Below, piece by piece: positions 27,305 to 35,928 of a stretch of DNA of 64,000 bases. Position numbers and translations under genes: made by a program. The DNA comes from Prevotella ihumii (GTDB lineage Bacteria > Bacteroidota > Bacteroidia > Bacteroidales > Bacteroidaceae): contig NZ_LT706987.1 of the NCBI RefSeq assembly GCF_900155655.1, positions 308,729 through 372,728 on the forward strand. Direction: 5' to 3'. Position 1 is the stretch's first letter. Each line of letters begins with the position of its first letter. The notes beneath the pieces are model-generated. The model was given only the letters and a program-made list of their open reading frames with translations. It searched no databases and was not told the origin of the DNA.

Positions 27305-28069
27305 CTAAAAATTTAGGCTACACCCTATTCCTATTGCCGAACTCTTGAACGGATTGCGTTCTGTGGCAAAGGAATTGTCGCTGATTACTGTAGGTTGGAT
27401 ATGCAAAGATAGGTCGTCAGAGATGTCAAAATCGGACAAAGAAGCGTCAACATACGCATCAATAACCGATAGCGCATAAACTGCCACAGTGGCAAAGATG
27501 CTTAAATCGCGCCAACGGCGGAATTTATCCTTGCGTTTCTTAAATACATTCTTGTAATAGTCTTTGTTTGCTTCGGTGATGGTATTGCCCAAATGAAGAA
27601 ACTCGTTGTAACTTTGTGTATTTGGGTCATCATCGGCTATGTCGATATAGGCTTGCGAATAATCCTTATACTTCTGATTATTCCACGTCATAGCATAGAT
27701 GCAGCCTGCTATACCACCATAAAAGATGGGCAGTTTCCAATACTTTCTGTTGTACACCTGGCCAGCTCCTGGGAGGGCAATGGCCAACCATACGGCTTTT
27801 TTAGGTTTAGGTTTCCATTTGCTCCAATCCTTTTTAGCCTTCTTTTCGTCCATCTTTGCAAGGTCGGACAATTGAGTATCATAAGTGTCCACGTGCATAG
27901 TTGGTTCGTTTTTCATCAAGTTGACAGCCTTAACAGTTGTGCTATCTTCTGGATAAAGTACAGTAAGGGTATCTGTAGCTATGGTTTGTGCCACTGCTGA
28001 AACCGAGCTAATAGCCACTGCTGCGAGTGCTATCAATTGTCGGCGAATGATATTTTTTGAGCTATACAC
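27305..28069 (-). CDS. DUF5683 domain membrane protein
   Basis: 254 residues with an N-terminal signal peptide (LIALAAVAISSVSAVAQ), a KPKKAVWLAIALPGAGQVYNRKYWKLPIFYGG motif region (split here: the PGAGQVYNRKYWK core is the DUF5683 hallmark) and two or three hydrophobic segments. The family is of unknown role and is usually found beside parB in Bacteroidota. It is 30 bp after parB. The ORF is intact and ends in a beta-rich tail (IGIGCSLNF) reminiscent of outer-membrane proteins. Confidence 0.85.
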   Translation of the reverse strand: MYSSKNIIRRQLIALAAVAISSVSAVAQTIATDTLTVLYPEDSTTVKAVNLMKNEPTMHVDTYDTQLSDLAKMDEKKAKKDWSKWKPKPKKAVWLAIALPGAGQVYNRKYWKLPIFYGGIAGCIYAMTWNNQKYKDYSQAYIDIADDDPNTQSYNEFLHLGNTITEANKDYYKNVFKKRKDKFRRWRDLSIFATVAVYALSVIDAYVDASLSDFDISDDLSLHIQPTVISDNSFATERNPFKSSAIGIGCSLNF

Positions 28070-28098
28070 GTATCGAACAGTATTAAAAAAACTATGCT

Positions 28099-29004
28099 TT
28101 ATTTCATTTTGTCCATTACTTCCATAATGTGCAAGAGCTCTTCTTCAGATGCAAAAGGTATGCTTATTTTGCCTTTACCATTTGCGTTACAACTCATTTG
28201 AACCTTGGTATCGAAGAAGTCGGATAGACGTTTCTTGAGTATATTAAACTCTTCGGGAAGTTTAGACTTTGCTGCAATCTTCTTCTTAGCCGATGTTATG
28301 TCCTCACCATTTTTAAGTTGTTGACAAAGTTCCTCCACCTTTCGCACGCTGTATCCATTCTTTTGAATTTCCTTAAACAACTTCAACTGCAACGAAGGGT
28401 CGTCCAAAGAAAGCAATGCACGAGCGTGTCCCATATCTATTTCTTTCTTTTGCAATGCCATTTGTACCTGTGCAGGAAGTTTGAGCAGGCGCAAATAGTT
28501 GGCTACGGCTGCACGACTCTTGCTCACACGTTCAGCCACACGCTCTTGGGTCATACCGCTCTTCTCCACTAAGTGTTCGTATGCCAAAGCTATTTCAATA
28601 GCGTTGAGGTCTTCACGTTGAATATTCTCCACCAAAGCCAGCTCCATAACGTTTTCATCCTTTATCATTCGGATGTACGCAGGTATGGCTGTGAGGCCCG
28701 CAAGTTGAGATGCGCGCCATCGGCGTTCACCTGCCACAATCTGATACTTATGGTCTGCAATCTGACGGAGCGTAATAGGCTGAACGATACCCAACTGCTT
28801 GATGCTGTTAGCCAACTCTTCCAAGCCTACTTGCTCGAAGTCTCGGCGTGGCTGGTTGGGGTTTGGTTCTATTTGGTCTAATGGTATTTCGTTGATGGTT
28901 GAACTTCCGTGCGTGCTAACGCTTTCTGTTGAAATCAACGCATCAAGTCCACGTCCTAATGCACTTGTCTTATTGCCTAAATTGTATTTCTTGTGTGTAG
29001 CCAT
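28099..29004 (-). CDS. parB: Chromosome-partitioning protein ParB (Spo0J)
   Basis: CTP-dependent DNA clamp that loads at parS near the replication origin. The 301 residues show the N-terminal LGRGLDALIS motif, the ParB/Srx catalytic region (IEPNPNQPRRDF, VAGERRWRASQLAG: the GERRxRA CTP-binding box) and a KorB-type helix-turn-helix (MTQERVAERVSKSRAAVANYLRLL). It is 47 bp after parA. I found no TGTTTCACGTGAAACA-like parS in the window. Confidence 0.96.
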   Translation of the reverse strand: MATHKKYNLGNKTSALGRGLDALISTESVSTHGSSTINEIPLDQIEPNPNQPRRDFEQVGLEELANSIKQLGIVQPITLRQIADHKYQIVAGERRWRASQLAGLTAIPAYIRMIKDENVMELALVENIQREDLNAIEIALAYEHLVEKSGMTQERVAERVSKSRAAVANYLRLLKLPAQVQMALQKKEIDMGHARALLSLDDPSLQLKLFKEIQKNGYSVRKVEELCQQLKNGEDITSAKKKIAAKSKLPEEFNILKKRLSDFFDTKVQMSCNANGKGKISIPFASEEELLHIMEVMDKMK

Positions 29005-29051
29005 TCGTTGAATTTAATGTTTATTAAAGATGATACTTTCAGTCCTTTTCC

Positions 29052-29822
29052 TTAGTTCTTTTTATTCTTTTCGATTATCTCTTTAGCCAACGCTAAGTGA
29101 TTTTTTGCGCCTGTAGAATCGGCATCATAGAGAATAACAGGCAAACCGTGGCTCGGACTTTCTGACAGTTTCACATTACGTTGGATAACGGTCTTGAACA
29201 CCAACTCTTGGAAATGGCGTTTTACCTCGTCATATATCTGGCGTGCCAAACGGAGTCGGCTGTCGTACATTGTGAGCAAAAAGCCTTCAATCTCCAACTT
29301 TGGATTGAGCTTACTCTTAATAATCTTGATAGTATTGAGCAATTTACTAATTCCTTCCAATGCAAAATACTCGCATTGTACAGGGATAATTACAGAGTCG
29401 GCAGCTGTAAGTGCATTCACTGTAATCAAGCCTAATGAAGGGCTACAGTCGATGAGAATAAAGTCGTAATCATTGCGAACGGGTGCCAAAATAGCTTCTA
29501 ACACATTCTCACGCTGGGCAATTTGGAGCATCTCTATTTCAGCTCCGACAAGGTCGATATGGCTCGGAACGATGTCCAACCCCTCTATATCAGTAGTGTA
29601 AATTGCTTCCCTTATGTCAGCTTTGTTAATGATACATTCGTATAATGAGCAGTCTACCTCGTTCAATTCCACACCCAACCCACTCGAAGCATTAGCCTGA
29701 GGGTCGGCATCGATTACAAGTACGCTCTTTTCAAGTGTAGCCAATGAAGCAGCAAGGTTGATTGTGGAGGTTGTTTTGCCCACACCACCTTTCTGATTTG
29801 CCATTGCAATTATTTTTCCCAT
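29052..29822 (-). CDS. parA: Chromosome-partitioning ATPase ParA (Soj)
   Basis: Deviant Walker ATPase that moves ParB-parS complexes over the nucleoid. The 256 residues have KGGVGKTTSTINLAAS at residues about 11-26, DADPQANASSGLG and LIDCSPSLGLITVNAL. Length is typical of chromosomal Soj. Confidence 0.96.
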   Translation of the reverse strand: MGKIIAMANQKGGVGKTTSTINLAASLATLEKSVLVIDADPQANASSGLGVELNEVDCSLYECIINKADIREAIYTTDIEGLDIVPSHIDLVGAEIEMLQIAQRENVLEAILAPVRNDYDFILIDCSPSLGLITVNALTAADSVIIPVQCEYFALEGISKLLNTIKIIKSKLNPKLEIEGFLLTMYDSRLRLARQIYDEVKRHFQELVFKTVIQRNVKLSESPSHGLPVILYDADSTGAKNHLALAKEIIEKNKKN

Positions 29823-29850
29823 TTCCGTTTTATCCTAAGATGTTTTGCCT

Positions 29851-29859
29851 ACAAAGATA
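29851..29859 (-). promoter_or_regulatory. Probable parAB promoter, -7 element
   Basis: The reverse strand reads TATCTTTGT, 29 bp before the parA ATG. It is back to back with the surE promoter. Confidence 0.5.
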
Positions 29860-29901
29860 CATATTTATTGTGAGATTGCGCCAAGTATGAACCTTTTTTA
29901 G

Positions 29902-29910
29902 TATTTTTGC
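29902..29910 (+). promoter_or_regulatory. surE promoter, -7 element
   Basis: TATTTTTGC, 20 bp before the surE ATG at 29931. A TTG start at 29907 sits inside this element and is therefore rejected. Confidence 0.6.
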
Positions 29911-29930
29911 AATCAAAAGAAAACGGAAAT

Positions 29931-30701
29931 ATGAATTCAAACAAACCATTAATTCTCATCTCAAATGATGATGGATACGATGCAGTCGGCATAAAAACCC
30001 TTGTAAGTTTCTTAACCGACTTTGCTGAAGTCTTTGTATGTGCGCCCGATTCGGCTCGTTCGGGCTTCTCTTGCGCCTTTACAGCAAGCAATTATCTGCG
30101 ATTAAAACAACAAAATAATATTCCTAACTGCACAGTATGGTCGTGTAGCGGTACACCTGTCGACTGCGTAAAGATAGCAATGGACCAATTGCTTGACGGA
30201 CGTCGCCCCGACTTAATATTAGGTGGTATCAATCACGGCGACAACTCTTCGGTGAACAATCATTACAGCGGAACAATGGGCATAGCAAAGGAAGGATGCT
30301 TGAAGTATATCCCTTCGATAGCTTTCTCATCGTGCGATTATAACCCAAATGCTAATCTCGACCACCTAAAATCGTATGTGGTAAAAATAGTAAAACGGGT
30401 TTTAAACGAAGGATTACCTAAAGGAATATGTCTTAATGTCAACTTCCCTGCGCTGCAAGAATTTAAGGGTTTAAAGGTGTGTCGAATGGGGTGTGGCTCG
30501 TGGATAAATGAAGTTCTTCGCTGCGAACATCCAAGGGGTTTCGATTATTACTGGATGTTAGGCGAATATAGGAACGACGAACCCTCTGCAACCGATAATG
30601 ACCAGTGGGCTTTGGCGAATGGATACATTTCTGTAACACCTACACGCATCGATGTAACCGATTATGAATGGGTAGAGAAAATGAAGAGTTGGGAGGCATA
30701 A
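29931..30701 (+). CDS. surE: 5'/3'-nucleotidase SurE
   Basis: Metal-dependent nucleoside 5'/3'-monophosphate phosphatase. The 256 residues begin MNSNKPLILISNDDGYDAVG, placing the family's metal-binding DD at residues 13-14. The GGINHGDNSSVNNHYSGTMG segment (metal Asn and Ser) and the SGTPVDCVK segment follow. It is followed by lpxB on the same strand with a 440-bp gap that holds palindrome-cluster copy C. Confidence 0.95.
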   Translation: MNSNKPLILISNDDGYDAVGIKTLVSFLTDFAEVFVCAPDSARSGFSCAFTASNYLRLKQQNNIPNCTVWSCSGTPVDCVKIAMDQLLDGRRPDLILGGINHGDNSSVNNHYSGTMGIAKEGCLKYIPSIAFSSCDYNPNANLDHLKSYVVKIVKRVLNEGLPKGICLNVNFPALQEFKGLKVCRMGCGSWINEVLRCEHPRGFDYYWMLGEYRNDEPSATDNDQWALANGYISVTPTRIDVTDYEWVEKMKSWEA

Positions 30702-30783
30702 TCTTTCAATTCTGAAATGCTTTAGATAGGTAGCAAATAGCAGTTGAACACAATGGTTGAGCAATAGGGAGGAAATTGTGAGG

Positions 30784-31016
30784 GGGAGAAAAATAGAACA
30801 ATTCTGTTTTATAGATGAAACTCCGATATGCAATTTGTAACCTATTGTAAATCAAAGGATTAGTGATGTGTCCTGAAACATATATGTTTCACCACCCAAA
30901 ACATATATGTTTTACCCTGTCAAAGTTGAACTTTGGGAACGTCAAACATATATGTTTGGGATTGTGAAAGTTGATGTTTGGGGAAAGGAAAGATGGACGA
31001 GGAAGAATAGAACAAT
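30784..31016 (+). repeat. Palindrome-cluster element, copy C
   Basis: Opening box GAGAAAAATAGAACAAT (about 30785-30801), 73 bp, then GAAACATATATGTTTC (30875-30890), AAAACATATATGTTTT (30898-30913), CAAAGTTGAACTTTG (30921-30935), CAAACATATATGTTTG (30943-30958) and a degenerate fifth unit near 30965-30980. The closing box GGAAGAATAGAACAAT is at 31001-31016. The spacers are 7 bp, and each palindrome is perfect. This is the clearest copy of the family. Confidence 0.9.
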
Positions 31017-31143
31017 AATAGCCAAACGGCAAAAGGTAGTTTTCTCCTTGCTGTATATAATGTAGTGGACGGCAAAGCGTAAGTGTAGTTTCTTATGAAA
31101 TGAAGACTTGTGCACAAGAAATTGAACAATATCTGTATAAAAT

Positions 31144-32352
31144 ATGAAATATTACATCATTGTAGGAGAGGCTTCGGGCGATTTGCACGCATCTCGACTG
31201 ATGGCTTCGTTAAAGAAATTTGATGCTAACGCTGACTTTCGCTTCTTTGGAGGCGACCTTATGAACAGCGTAGGTGGCACACGTGTGCGTCATTACAAGG
31301 AGTTGGCGTATATGGGCTTTATACCCGTGTTGCTCCATCTGCCTACCATCATCAAGAGTATGAAGATGTGCAAGGAGGATATTGTGGCGTGGAAACCTGA
31401 TGTGGTAATACTTGTAGACTATCCTGGGTTCAATCTAAAGATAGCTAAGTTCTTGAAAAAGAACACCCAAATCCCTGTTTACTACTATATCTCGCCTAAG
31501 ATTTGGGCGTGGAAGGAGTGGCGCATACGTGCCATAAAGCGTGATGTGGCTGAGATGTTTTCCATTCTGCCGTTCGAAATACCATTCTATGAGGGGAAAC
31601 ACAATTACAAAATACATTACGTGGGTAATCCTACGGCAGAGGAAATTGTGACTTTTAAAACGGAATACACCGAAACAAAGGAGGCGTTTTGCGCTCGGCA
31701 CAACCTACCCAACAAACCTATCATTGCTGTATTGCCAGGGAGTAGGAAACAAGAGATAAAAGACAATCTGCCTGCGATGCTTGAGGCGGCTTCACACTTC
31801 GAGGATTATCAAATAATAGTTGCTGGTGCACCTGCCTTAGATAATGCTTATTATCGACAATATGCAACTAATTGCGTTGCGAAGACAATAAAAAATGAAA
31901 CGTATGAACTGCTTTCGCACTCTATAGCTGCACTTGTGACAAGCGGAACGGCAACCTTAGAGACGGCTTTGCTCAATGTTCCACAGGTGGTTTGTTACGA
32001 AACGCCACTGCCATCATTGATACGTTTTGCCTTCAAACATATTATTAAGGTGAAGTATATTTCACTTGTCAATCTTATTGCAGATAGAGAAATTGTGCAA
32101 GAGTTGTTTGCTGATCGTTTCAAGGTGTACAATATAGCAAACGAGTTGTATAAGATTTTACCCCATCAAGAAGGGCGTCAAGCAATGCTTCAGAACTATG
32201 AATTGGTGCGTGAACGATTGGGCGATAACATCGCTCCCGATAATGCAGCAAACCTAATGGTTTACCTCTTAGAGCGCAAGGCAGTTGCTTCAAAACCTAT
32301 CGAACCAATGTCTGCTCTGCCCGAGGTGAATGAAACGGAAGAATATGAATAA
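31144..32352 (+). CDS. lpxB: Lipid-A-disaccharide synthase
   Basis: GT19 glycosyltransferase that joins UDP-2,3-diacylglucosamine and lipid X to form the lipid A disaccharide at the inner membrane. The 402 residues begin YYIIVGEASGDLHASRLM (the GEASGD nucleotide-sugar signature), with the family motif YYISPKIWAWKEWRI and VLPGSRKQEI. A C-terminal tail of about 25 residues (PIEPMSALPEVNETEEYE) is not part of the core. Confidence 0.96.
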   Translation: MKYYIIVGEASGDLHASRLMASLKKFDANADFRFFGGDLMNSVGGTRVRHYKELAYMGFIPVLLHLPTIIKSMKMCKEDIVAWKPDVVILVDYPGFNLKIAKFLKKNTQIPVYYYISPKIWAWKEWRIRAIKRDVAEMFSILPFEIPFYEGKHNYKIHYVGNPTAEEIVTFKTEYTETKEAFCARHNLPNKPIIAVLPGSRKQEIKDNLPAMLEAASHFEDYQIIVAGAPALDNAYYRQYATNCVAKTIKNETYELLSHSIAALVTSGTATLETALLNVPQVVCYETPLPSLIRFAFKHIIKVKYISLVNLIADREIVQELFADRFKVYNIANELYKILPHQEGRQAMLQNYELVRERLGDNIAPDNAANLMVYLLERKAVASKPIEPMSALPEVNETEEYE

Positions 32353-32406
32353 ACGAAAATCGGTCGTTAGTAGCTCAAAAGGCTCACTAACGACCGATTT
32401 TCGTTT
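32351..32406. terminator. Long hairpin between convergent lpxB and EamA genes
   Basis: Perfect 21-bp arms, 32351-32371 and 32386-32406, around a 14-nt loop that can itself pair (AGC/GCT). The stem core CGGTCGTTAG / CTAACGACCG is shared with the CTAACGACCGATTTGGGTT repeat family, so this may be a repeat recruited as a bidirectional terminator. Confidence 0.8.
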
Positions 32407-32421
32407 GTCAACGGCTTAGCT

Positions 32422-33354
32422 TTATTCCGCTATTACATCCTTATTCTTTGGCTTTTTGTTGGCAAGTGATACACCAAGAAGAATGAGTACACTGCCGATA
32501 CCTGCCTCTATTGTCATCTGTTCGCCAAGGAAAATGGCACTGATGATTACTGTACAAATAGGACTAAGATAGTTGTAGTTGGCTGTCTTTACCGCTCCAA
32601 GTTTCTCTGTAACAAAGCTCCACGCACCAAAGCAGAAGAATGAAGCAATAAGACCTAAGAAGAGAAGATTGAATGTTACAGGGAGGTCGGTTAAGAAATG
32701 ACCCAATGGGAAAGTCCAAGGTTTATAGATGAAGAGTGGGAAGCTGGTTAACGCACCATAAAAGAACATTTTACGTGTTAAGAATGCTGCACCGTACTTT
32801 TCGCCTAATGGACGTAATAACAAGCAATAAGCACCAAAACAACCTGTAGAAAGCAGTGCTAAAGCATCGCCCAATACACGATTGGTAACTGTGCTGCTTG
32901 TGCTATTGCCACCAAAGATAATGAATGCTACACCTGCCAATGCTATTAAAGTACCCAATGCCAAAGGTTTGGTAAGTTTTTCTTTGCAGAAAAGAATAGC
33001 AAAGAACATTGTGAAGATAGGCGAAGTACAAAGAATGAAGCTAATATCGTTTACACTTCCTACTTCTACAGCAAAGTTTTCAGGGATAAAATATAACGAG
33101 CCACCCAAAATACCACAAGCTACCATAAGTAATTCGTCCTTCAAGTTGTTAGACCAAAGTTTCTTGAACGAGAGTGTCCACATCGCCAAATAAGCGATTA
33201 TATAGCGAGCAAGAAACACTTCTTCGGGACGCATACCGCCACCGATAACTACTTTCGTGTTTACAAGCGTTGCTCCCCAAATGCTTACTACCAAAATTGC
33301 AATAATGTGATAGAATACTGTTATATTCTTATTTCCTTGTAAAGTATTTGGCAT
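32422..33354 (-). CDS. EamA/DMT superfamily transporter
   Basis: 310-residue inner-membrane protein with ten hydrophobic segments in two EamA halves (first half includes WGATLVNTKVVI; second half includes FGAWSFVTEKLGAVKTANYNYLSP-type TM8 features and PICTVIISAIFLGEQM). Drug/metabolite exporter class; the substrate cannot be predicted. A -7 element (TATCTTTGC) is read on the reverse strand at 33394-33402, 40 bp upstream. Confidence 0.88.
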   Translation of the reverse strand: MPNTLQGNKNITVFYHIIAILVVSIWGATLVNTKVVIGGGMRPEEVFLARYIIAYLAMWTLSFKKLWSNNLKDELLMVACGILGGSLYFIPENFAVEVGSVNDISFILCTSPIFTMFFAILFCKEKLTKPLALGTLIALAGVAFIIFGGNSTSSTVTNRVLGDALALLSTGCFGAYCLLLRPLGEKYGAAFLTRKMFFYGALTSFPLFIYKPWTFPLGHFLTDLPVTFNLLFLGLIASFFCFGAWSFVTEKLGAVKTANYNYLSPICTVIISAIFLGEQMTIEAGIGSVLILLGVSLANKKPKNKDVIAE

Positions 33355-33393
33355 AGTATTTTTAATTAGGTGTTATATTTGAATTTAAGCGCT

Positions 33394-33402
33394 GCAAAGA
33401 TA
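33394..33402 (-). promoter_or_regulatory. EamA transporter promoter, -7 element
   Basis: The reverse strand reads TATCTTTGC, 40 bp before the ATG. Confidence 0.6.
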
Positions 33403-33593
33403 CTTAAATAAAGTAACATAAACAAAATTATATCCTTACTTTTTCTATCTTTTTTTGTTGAAAATTCATATTTCATTCACATTTAGCATAAATTTGTGCT
33501 AAGAGAGTATTAATTTTTGCTAAACATAGCTTTGCTTTTGCTGTTTATAACTCTCCATATAGAACTGTCTTTTTTCTTGTTTTTCCAATTTGT

Positions 33594-34463
33594 TTATTGG
33601 TTTCTTCGCATTGTTCCTGCATTGTTTAGCAAATCTTTAATCACTTCTCCGCCTGCAATAAGTCCTGCTGTGGCTGGCACCCACGCATTCGATGCTGGCG
33701 TAGAACGCTTGTTGTGTGCAATACCTGTGGGAACTTCTTCTAACGAAGGGTTAAGGTTTTGGTTGTCAGACCTATTTTTTATCTCCTCTTCGTTCCCCTT
33801 TATTGGCTCATTGCTTGTTTTTGTTATGTATTCGCTCGATGTTGTGCCTTCGTCTGTCGATACTATTTCCATACTTTCTAAGGGATCTTCGGGGCTGTAA
33901 ACCACTTTGAGGTGTCGCACATTTGTCTTTCTTAGTTTCTTGCGCAGTACCTTTGCCAGGGGGTCGTTTATGGTTTTGTAGAGGTCGGTTACACAGAATA
34001 GGGTGGCATCGAGCTTGAATGCTGCCCCCATACTGCTGATAAGAGGCACATTGAGGTTGTAGCAGCGAGTTATGATGTCTATTTTTGCCACCACGGTGTC
34101 GATGCAATCTACTACATAATCATAGTTTGCGAAGTCGAAAAGGTCGGCATTTGCAGGGAGATAAAAGGTTTGAAACTTCTTCACCTTGCAGTTGGGATTG
34201 ATGTCAAGGATACGTTGTTCAGCCACATCCACCTTTGCTTTGCCCAATGAAGTGTGTGTTGCAATGATTTGACGATTAAGGTTGGAAAGACAAACATAGT
34301 CGTCGTCCACAATGTCGATGTGTCCTACGCCGCTACGTGCTAAAACTTCTACCACGTAACCACCTACACCACCCACACCAAAGACCAACACGTGGCTATT
34401 CTTTAATGTCTCTATGGCAGCCGAACCTACTAATAATTCGGTTCTTGAAAATTGATTTTCCAT
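33594..34463 (-). CDS. tcdA: tRNA threonylcarbamoyladenosine dehydratase (TcdA, E1-like)
   Basis: E1-like enzyme that cyclises t6A37 of ANN-reading tRNAs to ct6A using ATP. The 289 residues start QFSRTELLVG, with the nucleotide-binding loop VFGVGGVGGYVVEVLARSG (residues about 31-49), DDDYVCLSNLNRQ and YVVDCIDTV. Residues about 205-245 are a low-complexity, charged insertion (TSSEYITKTSNEP... NRSDNQNL) compared with the usual compact C-terminal region. ThiF/MoeB are relatives, but the C-terminal GLIAGGEVIKDL and the lack of zinc cysteines favour TcdA. Confidence 0.87.
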   Translation of the reverse strand: MENQFSRTELLVGSAAIETLKNSHVLVFGVGGVGGYVVEVLARSGVGHIDIVDDDYVCLSNLNRQIIATHTSLGKAKVDVAEQRILDINPNCKVKKFQTFYLPANADLFDFANYDYVVDCIDTVVAKIDIITRCYNLNVPLISSMGAAFKLDATLFCVTDLYKTINDPLAKVLRKKLRKTNVRHLKVVYSPEDPLESMEIVSTDEGTTSSEYITKTSNEPIKGNEEEIKNRSDNQNLNPSLEEVPTGIAHNKRSTPASNAWVPATAGLIAGGEVIKDLLNNAGTMRRNQ

Positions 34464-34569
34464 TCTTTTTTCGTTTATGTTGAGCTGTTTGTAGATTGTG
34501 CGAATACAGCAGTTGTTTGTATATTTTAAAGTCTATCCTTCAACCTCTCTCCTTTAAAAGGAAGGCTTT

Positions 34570-34680
34570 CTTAATTTAAAAAGATGGTCTTTTGATTTAA
34601 AAAGATGGTCTTTTGATTTGAAAACGATGGTTTCTTGATTTTTAAAAGAGAGCTTCTTAATTTTTAAGAGATAGTTTTCT
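34570..34680. repeat. Five degenerate 21-23 bp tandem repeats
   Basis: The units have cores such as TTGATTTAAAAAGATGGTCTT. The first two are nearly identical and the last three have drifted. They lie between the ThiD-AraC fusion gene stop and the tcdA start, upstream of tcdA on the reverse strand. The rest of the 34464-34736 gap shows nothing else. Confidence 0.7.
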
Positions 34681-34736
34681 TATGCTTTCCTCATTGAGCT
34701 TTCATCTTGTTTAAAGTGATGTTGCTCTTCTTTATC

Positions 34737-35885
34737 CTATGTGTGCGACTTGCGATAGGTGGTTGGTGAGCAATGTTTCATCTTTTTAAAGAACTTATTG
34801 AATTGAACTTGTGAAGAGAAACCAAAGGCAAAAGCTATCTCTTGGATATTCTTTGTCGTTCCTACAAGATGTGTTTCCACCTCTTTTATTATATAGTCGT
34901 CTATCAGTTGTTTGGGTGTTCTACCTGCCACACGTCGTGTTACCTGCGCAAGGTATCGTGGAGTAACGTTCAGACAATTGGCATAGAAACTCACTTCAGC
35001 CGTACTTCTATGATGCGTAGCTATCTCGTTCATCAGCATATTGTAGAGCTCTAACATACGTGAGGATATGTTTTGATAGTCGAACCCATTACTATGGTCG
35101 AGCAATTGAGCATTCGTTCCGAGCTTAGAGTCCGCAGAACGAAGGATTAATTGGCTCATATACTCTTGTGCAAGTTTGATAGCTGAAGCAATATTTTCCC
35201 CATTGCAGAGGTACACAGCAACGGCAGAAGAGAACGCTCCACCTGAACCGTGGGTAATTCTGTCAATAAACCCTGGGCGTGTAAAGAAGTGGGTTTCTTT
35301 TGCGGAAGACTCAACCAAAACATCTGTTAGTGACGCCTTTGCAATTGCACCACCTTGTAGGACAATGGCTTTACTTCCATATTTTAAAAGTCGGTGTGCT
35401 ATCTCTTCCAACTCTTCATTGCTTCGTATATCTTTGCTCTTTAGAATATAAGCAGCACTATCTTGCTTGATTACGACCACCGAACTTAACGGAAAAAGCA
35501 ATTCTATTACAGCTTTTACCACTTCCAAAGGCATCAACATCTTCCCTTTACTACTGATAACAACAACATCAAGCACAACGAATTGGGGTTGAAACTCCTT
35601 CAATAATCGGTCTACCGCTATAACTTGTTCTACTGTACGCAACATTCCCACCTTAACAGCTGTAGGGCGTAAAACATTCATTGCTGAATGAATTTGCGCC
35701 TCAAGCACGTTTGCAGGGATGTCGTAGAGCTGTTGAATGCCCTCCGTATCCTGTGCTGTTACAGACGTAATGGCTGTTGCAGCGTATGCACCAAGCGATG
35801 TTATGGTCTTTATATCAGCCTGAATACCAGAGCCTCCTGTGCTATCCGAACCCGTTATAGATAATATGGTAGTTTTCTTTTCCAT
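34737..35885 (-). CDS. ThiD-like kinase domain fused to an AraC-type DNA-binding domain
   Basis: 382 residues. Residues about 5-255 are a ribokinase-fold domain of the hydroxymethylpyrimidine kinase (ThiD) family: TGSDSTGGSGIQADIKT (11-27), TAQDTEG (43-49) and KVGML (78-82) match the HMP-binding side. The other half of the active site is not kept: the usual DPVM reads DVVV (106-109), the TPNxxEA segment reads IKQDSAAY (139-146), and the GTGC catalytic-cysteine loop reads HGSGG (212-216), with glycine in place of cysteine. Residues about 275-382 form an AraC/XylS double helix-turn-helix (NVTPRYLAQVTRRVAGRTP; IQEIAFAFGFSSQVQFNKFFKK). Likely a pyrimidine-sensing transcription factor instead of an enzyme. 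No thiamine gene or TPP riboswitch is adjacent. Confidence 0.88.
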   Translation of the reverse strand: MEKKTTILSITGSDSTGGSGIQADIKTITSLGAYAATAITSVTAQDTEGIQQLYDIPANVLEAQIHSAMNVLRPTAVKVGMLRTVEQVIAVDRLLKEFQPQFVVLDVVVISSKGKMLMPLEVVKAVIELLFPLSSVVVIKQDSAAYILKSKDIRSNEELEEIAHRLLKYGSKAIVLQGGAIAKASLTDVLVESSAKETHFFTRPGFIDRITHGSGGAFSSAVAVYLCNGENIASAIKLAQEYMSQLILRSADSKLGTNAQLLDHSNGFDYQNISSRMLELYNMLMNEIATHHRSTAEVSFYANCLNVTPRYLAQVTRRVAGRTPKQLIDDYIIKEVETHLVGTTKNIQEIAFAFGFSSQVQFNKFFKKMKHCSPTTYRKSHT

Positions 35886-35928
35886 TGTGTTGTGTGAAGG
35901 AAAGATGGAAGAACGATAGATAAGAGAA

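Noticed and set aside
28099..29930. parS site and replication origin near parAB
   Set aside because: No TGTTTCACGTGAAACA-like 16-mer, DnaA-box cluster or dnaA gene is seen in the window, so proximity to the origin cannot be claimed.
30875..30958. Palindrome clusters as CRISPR arrays
   Set aside because: The spacers are only 6-10 bp, the repeats are perfect palindromes of 14-16 bp and two different types alternate. No cas genes are present.
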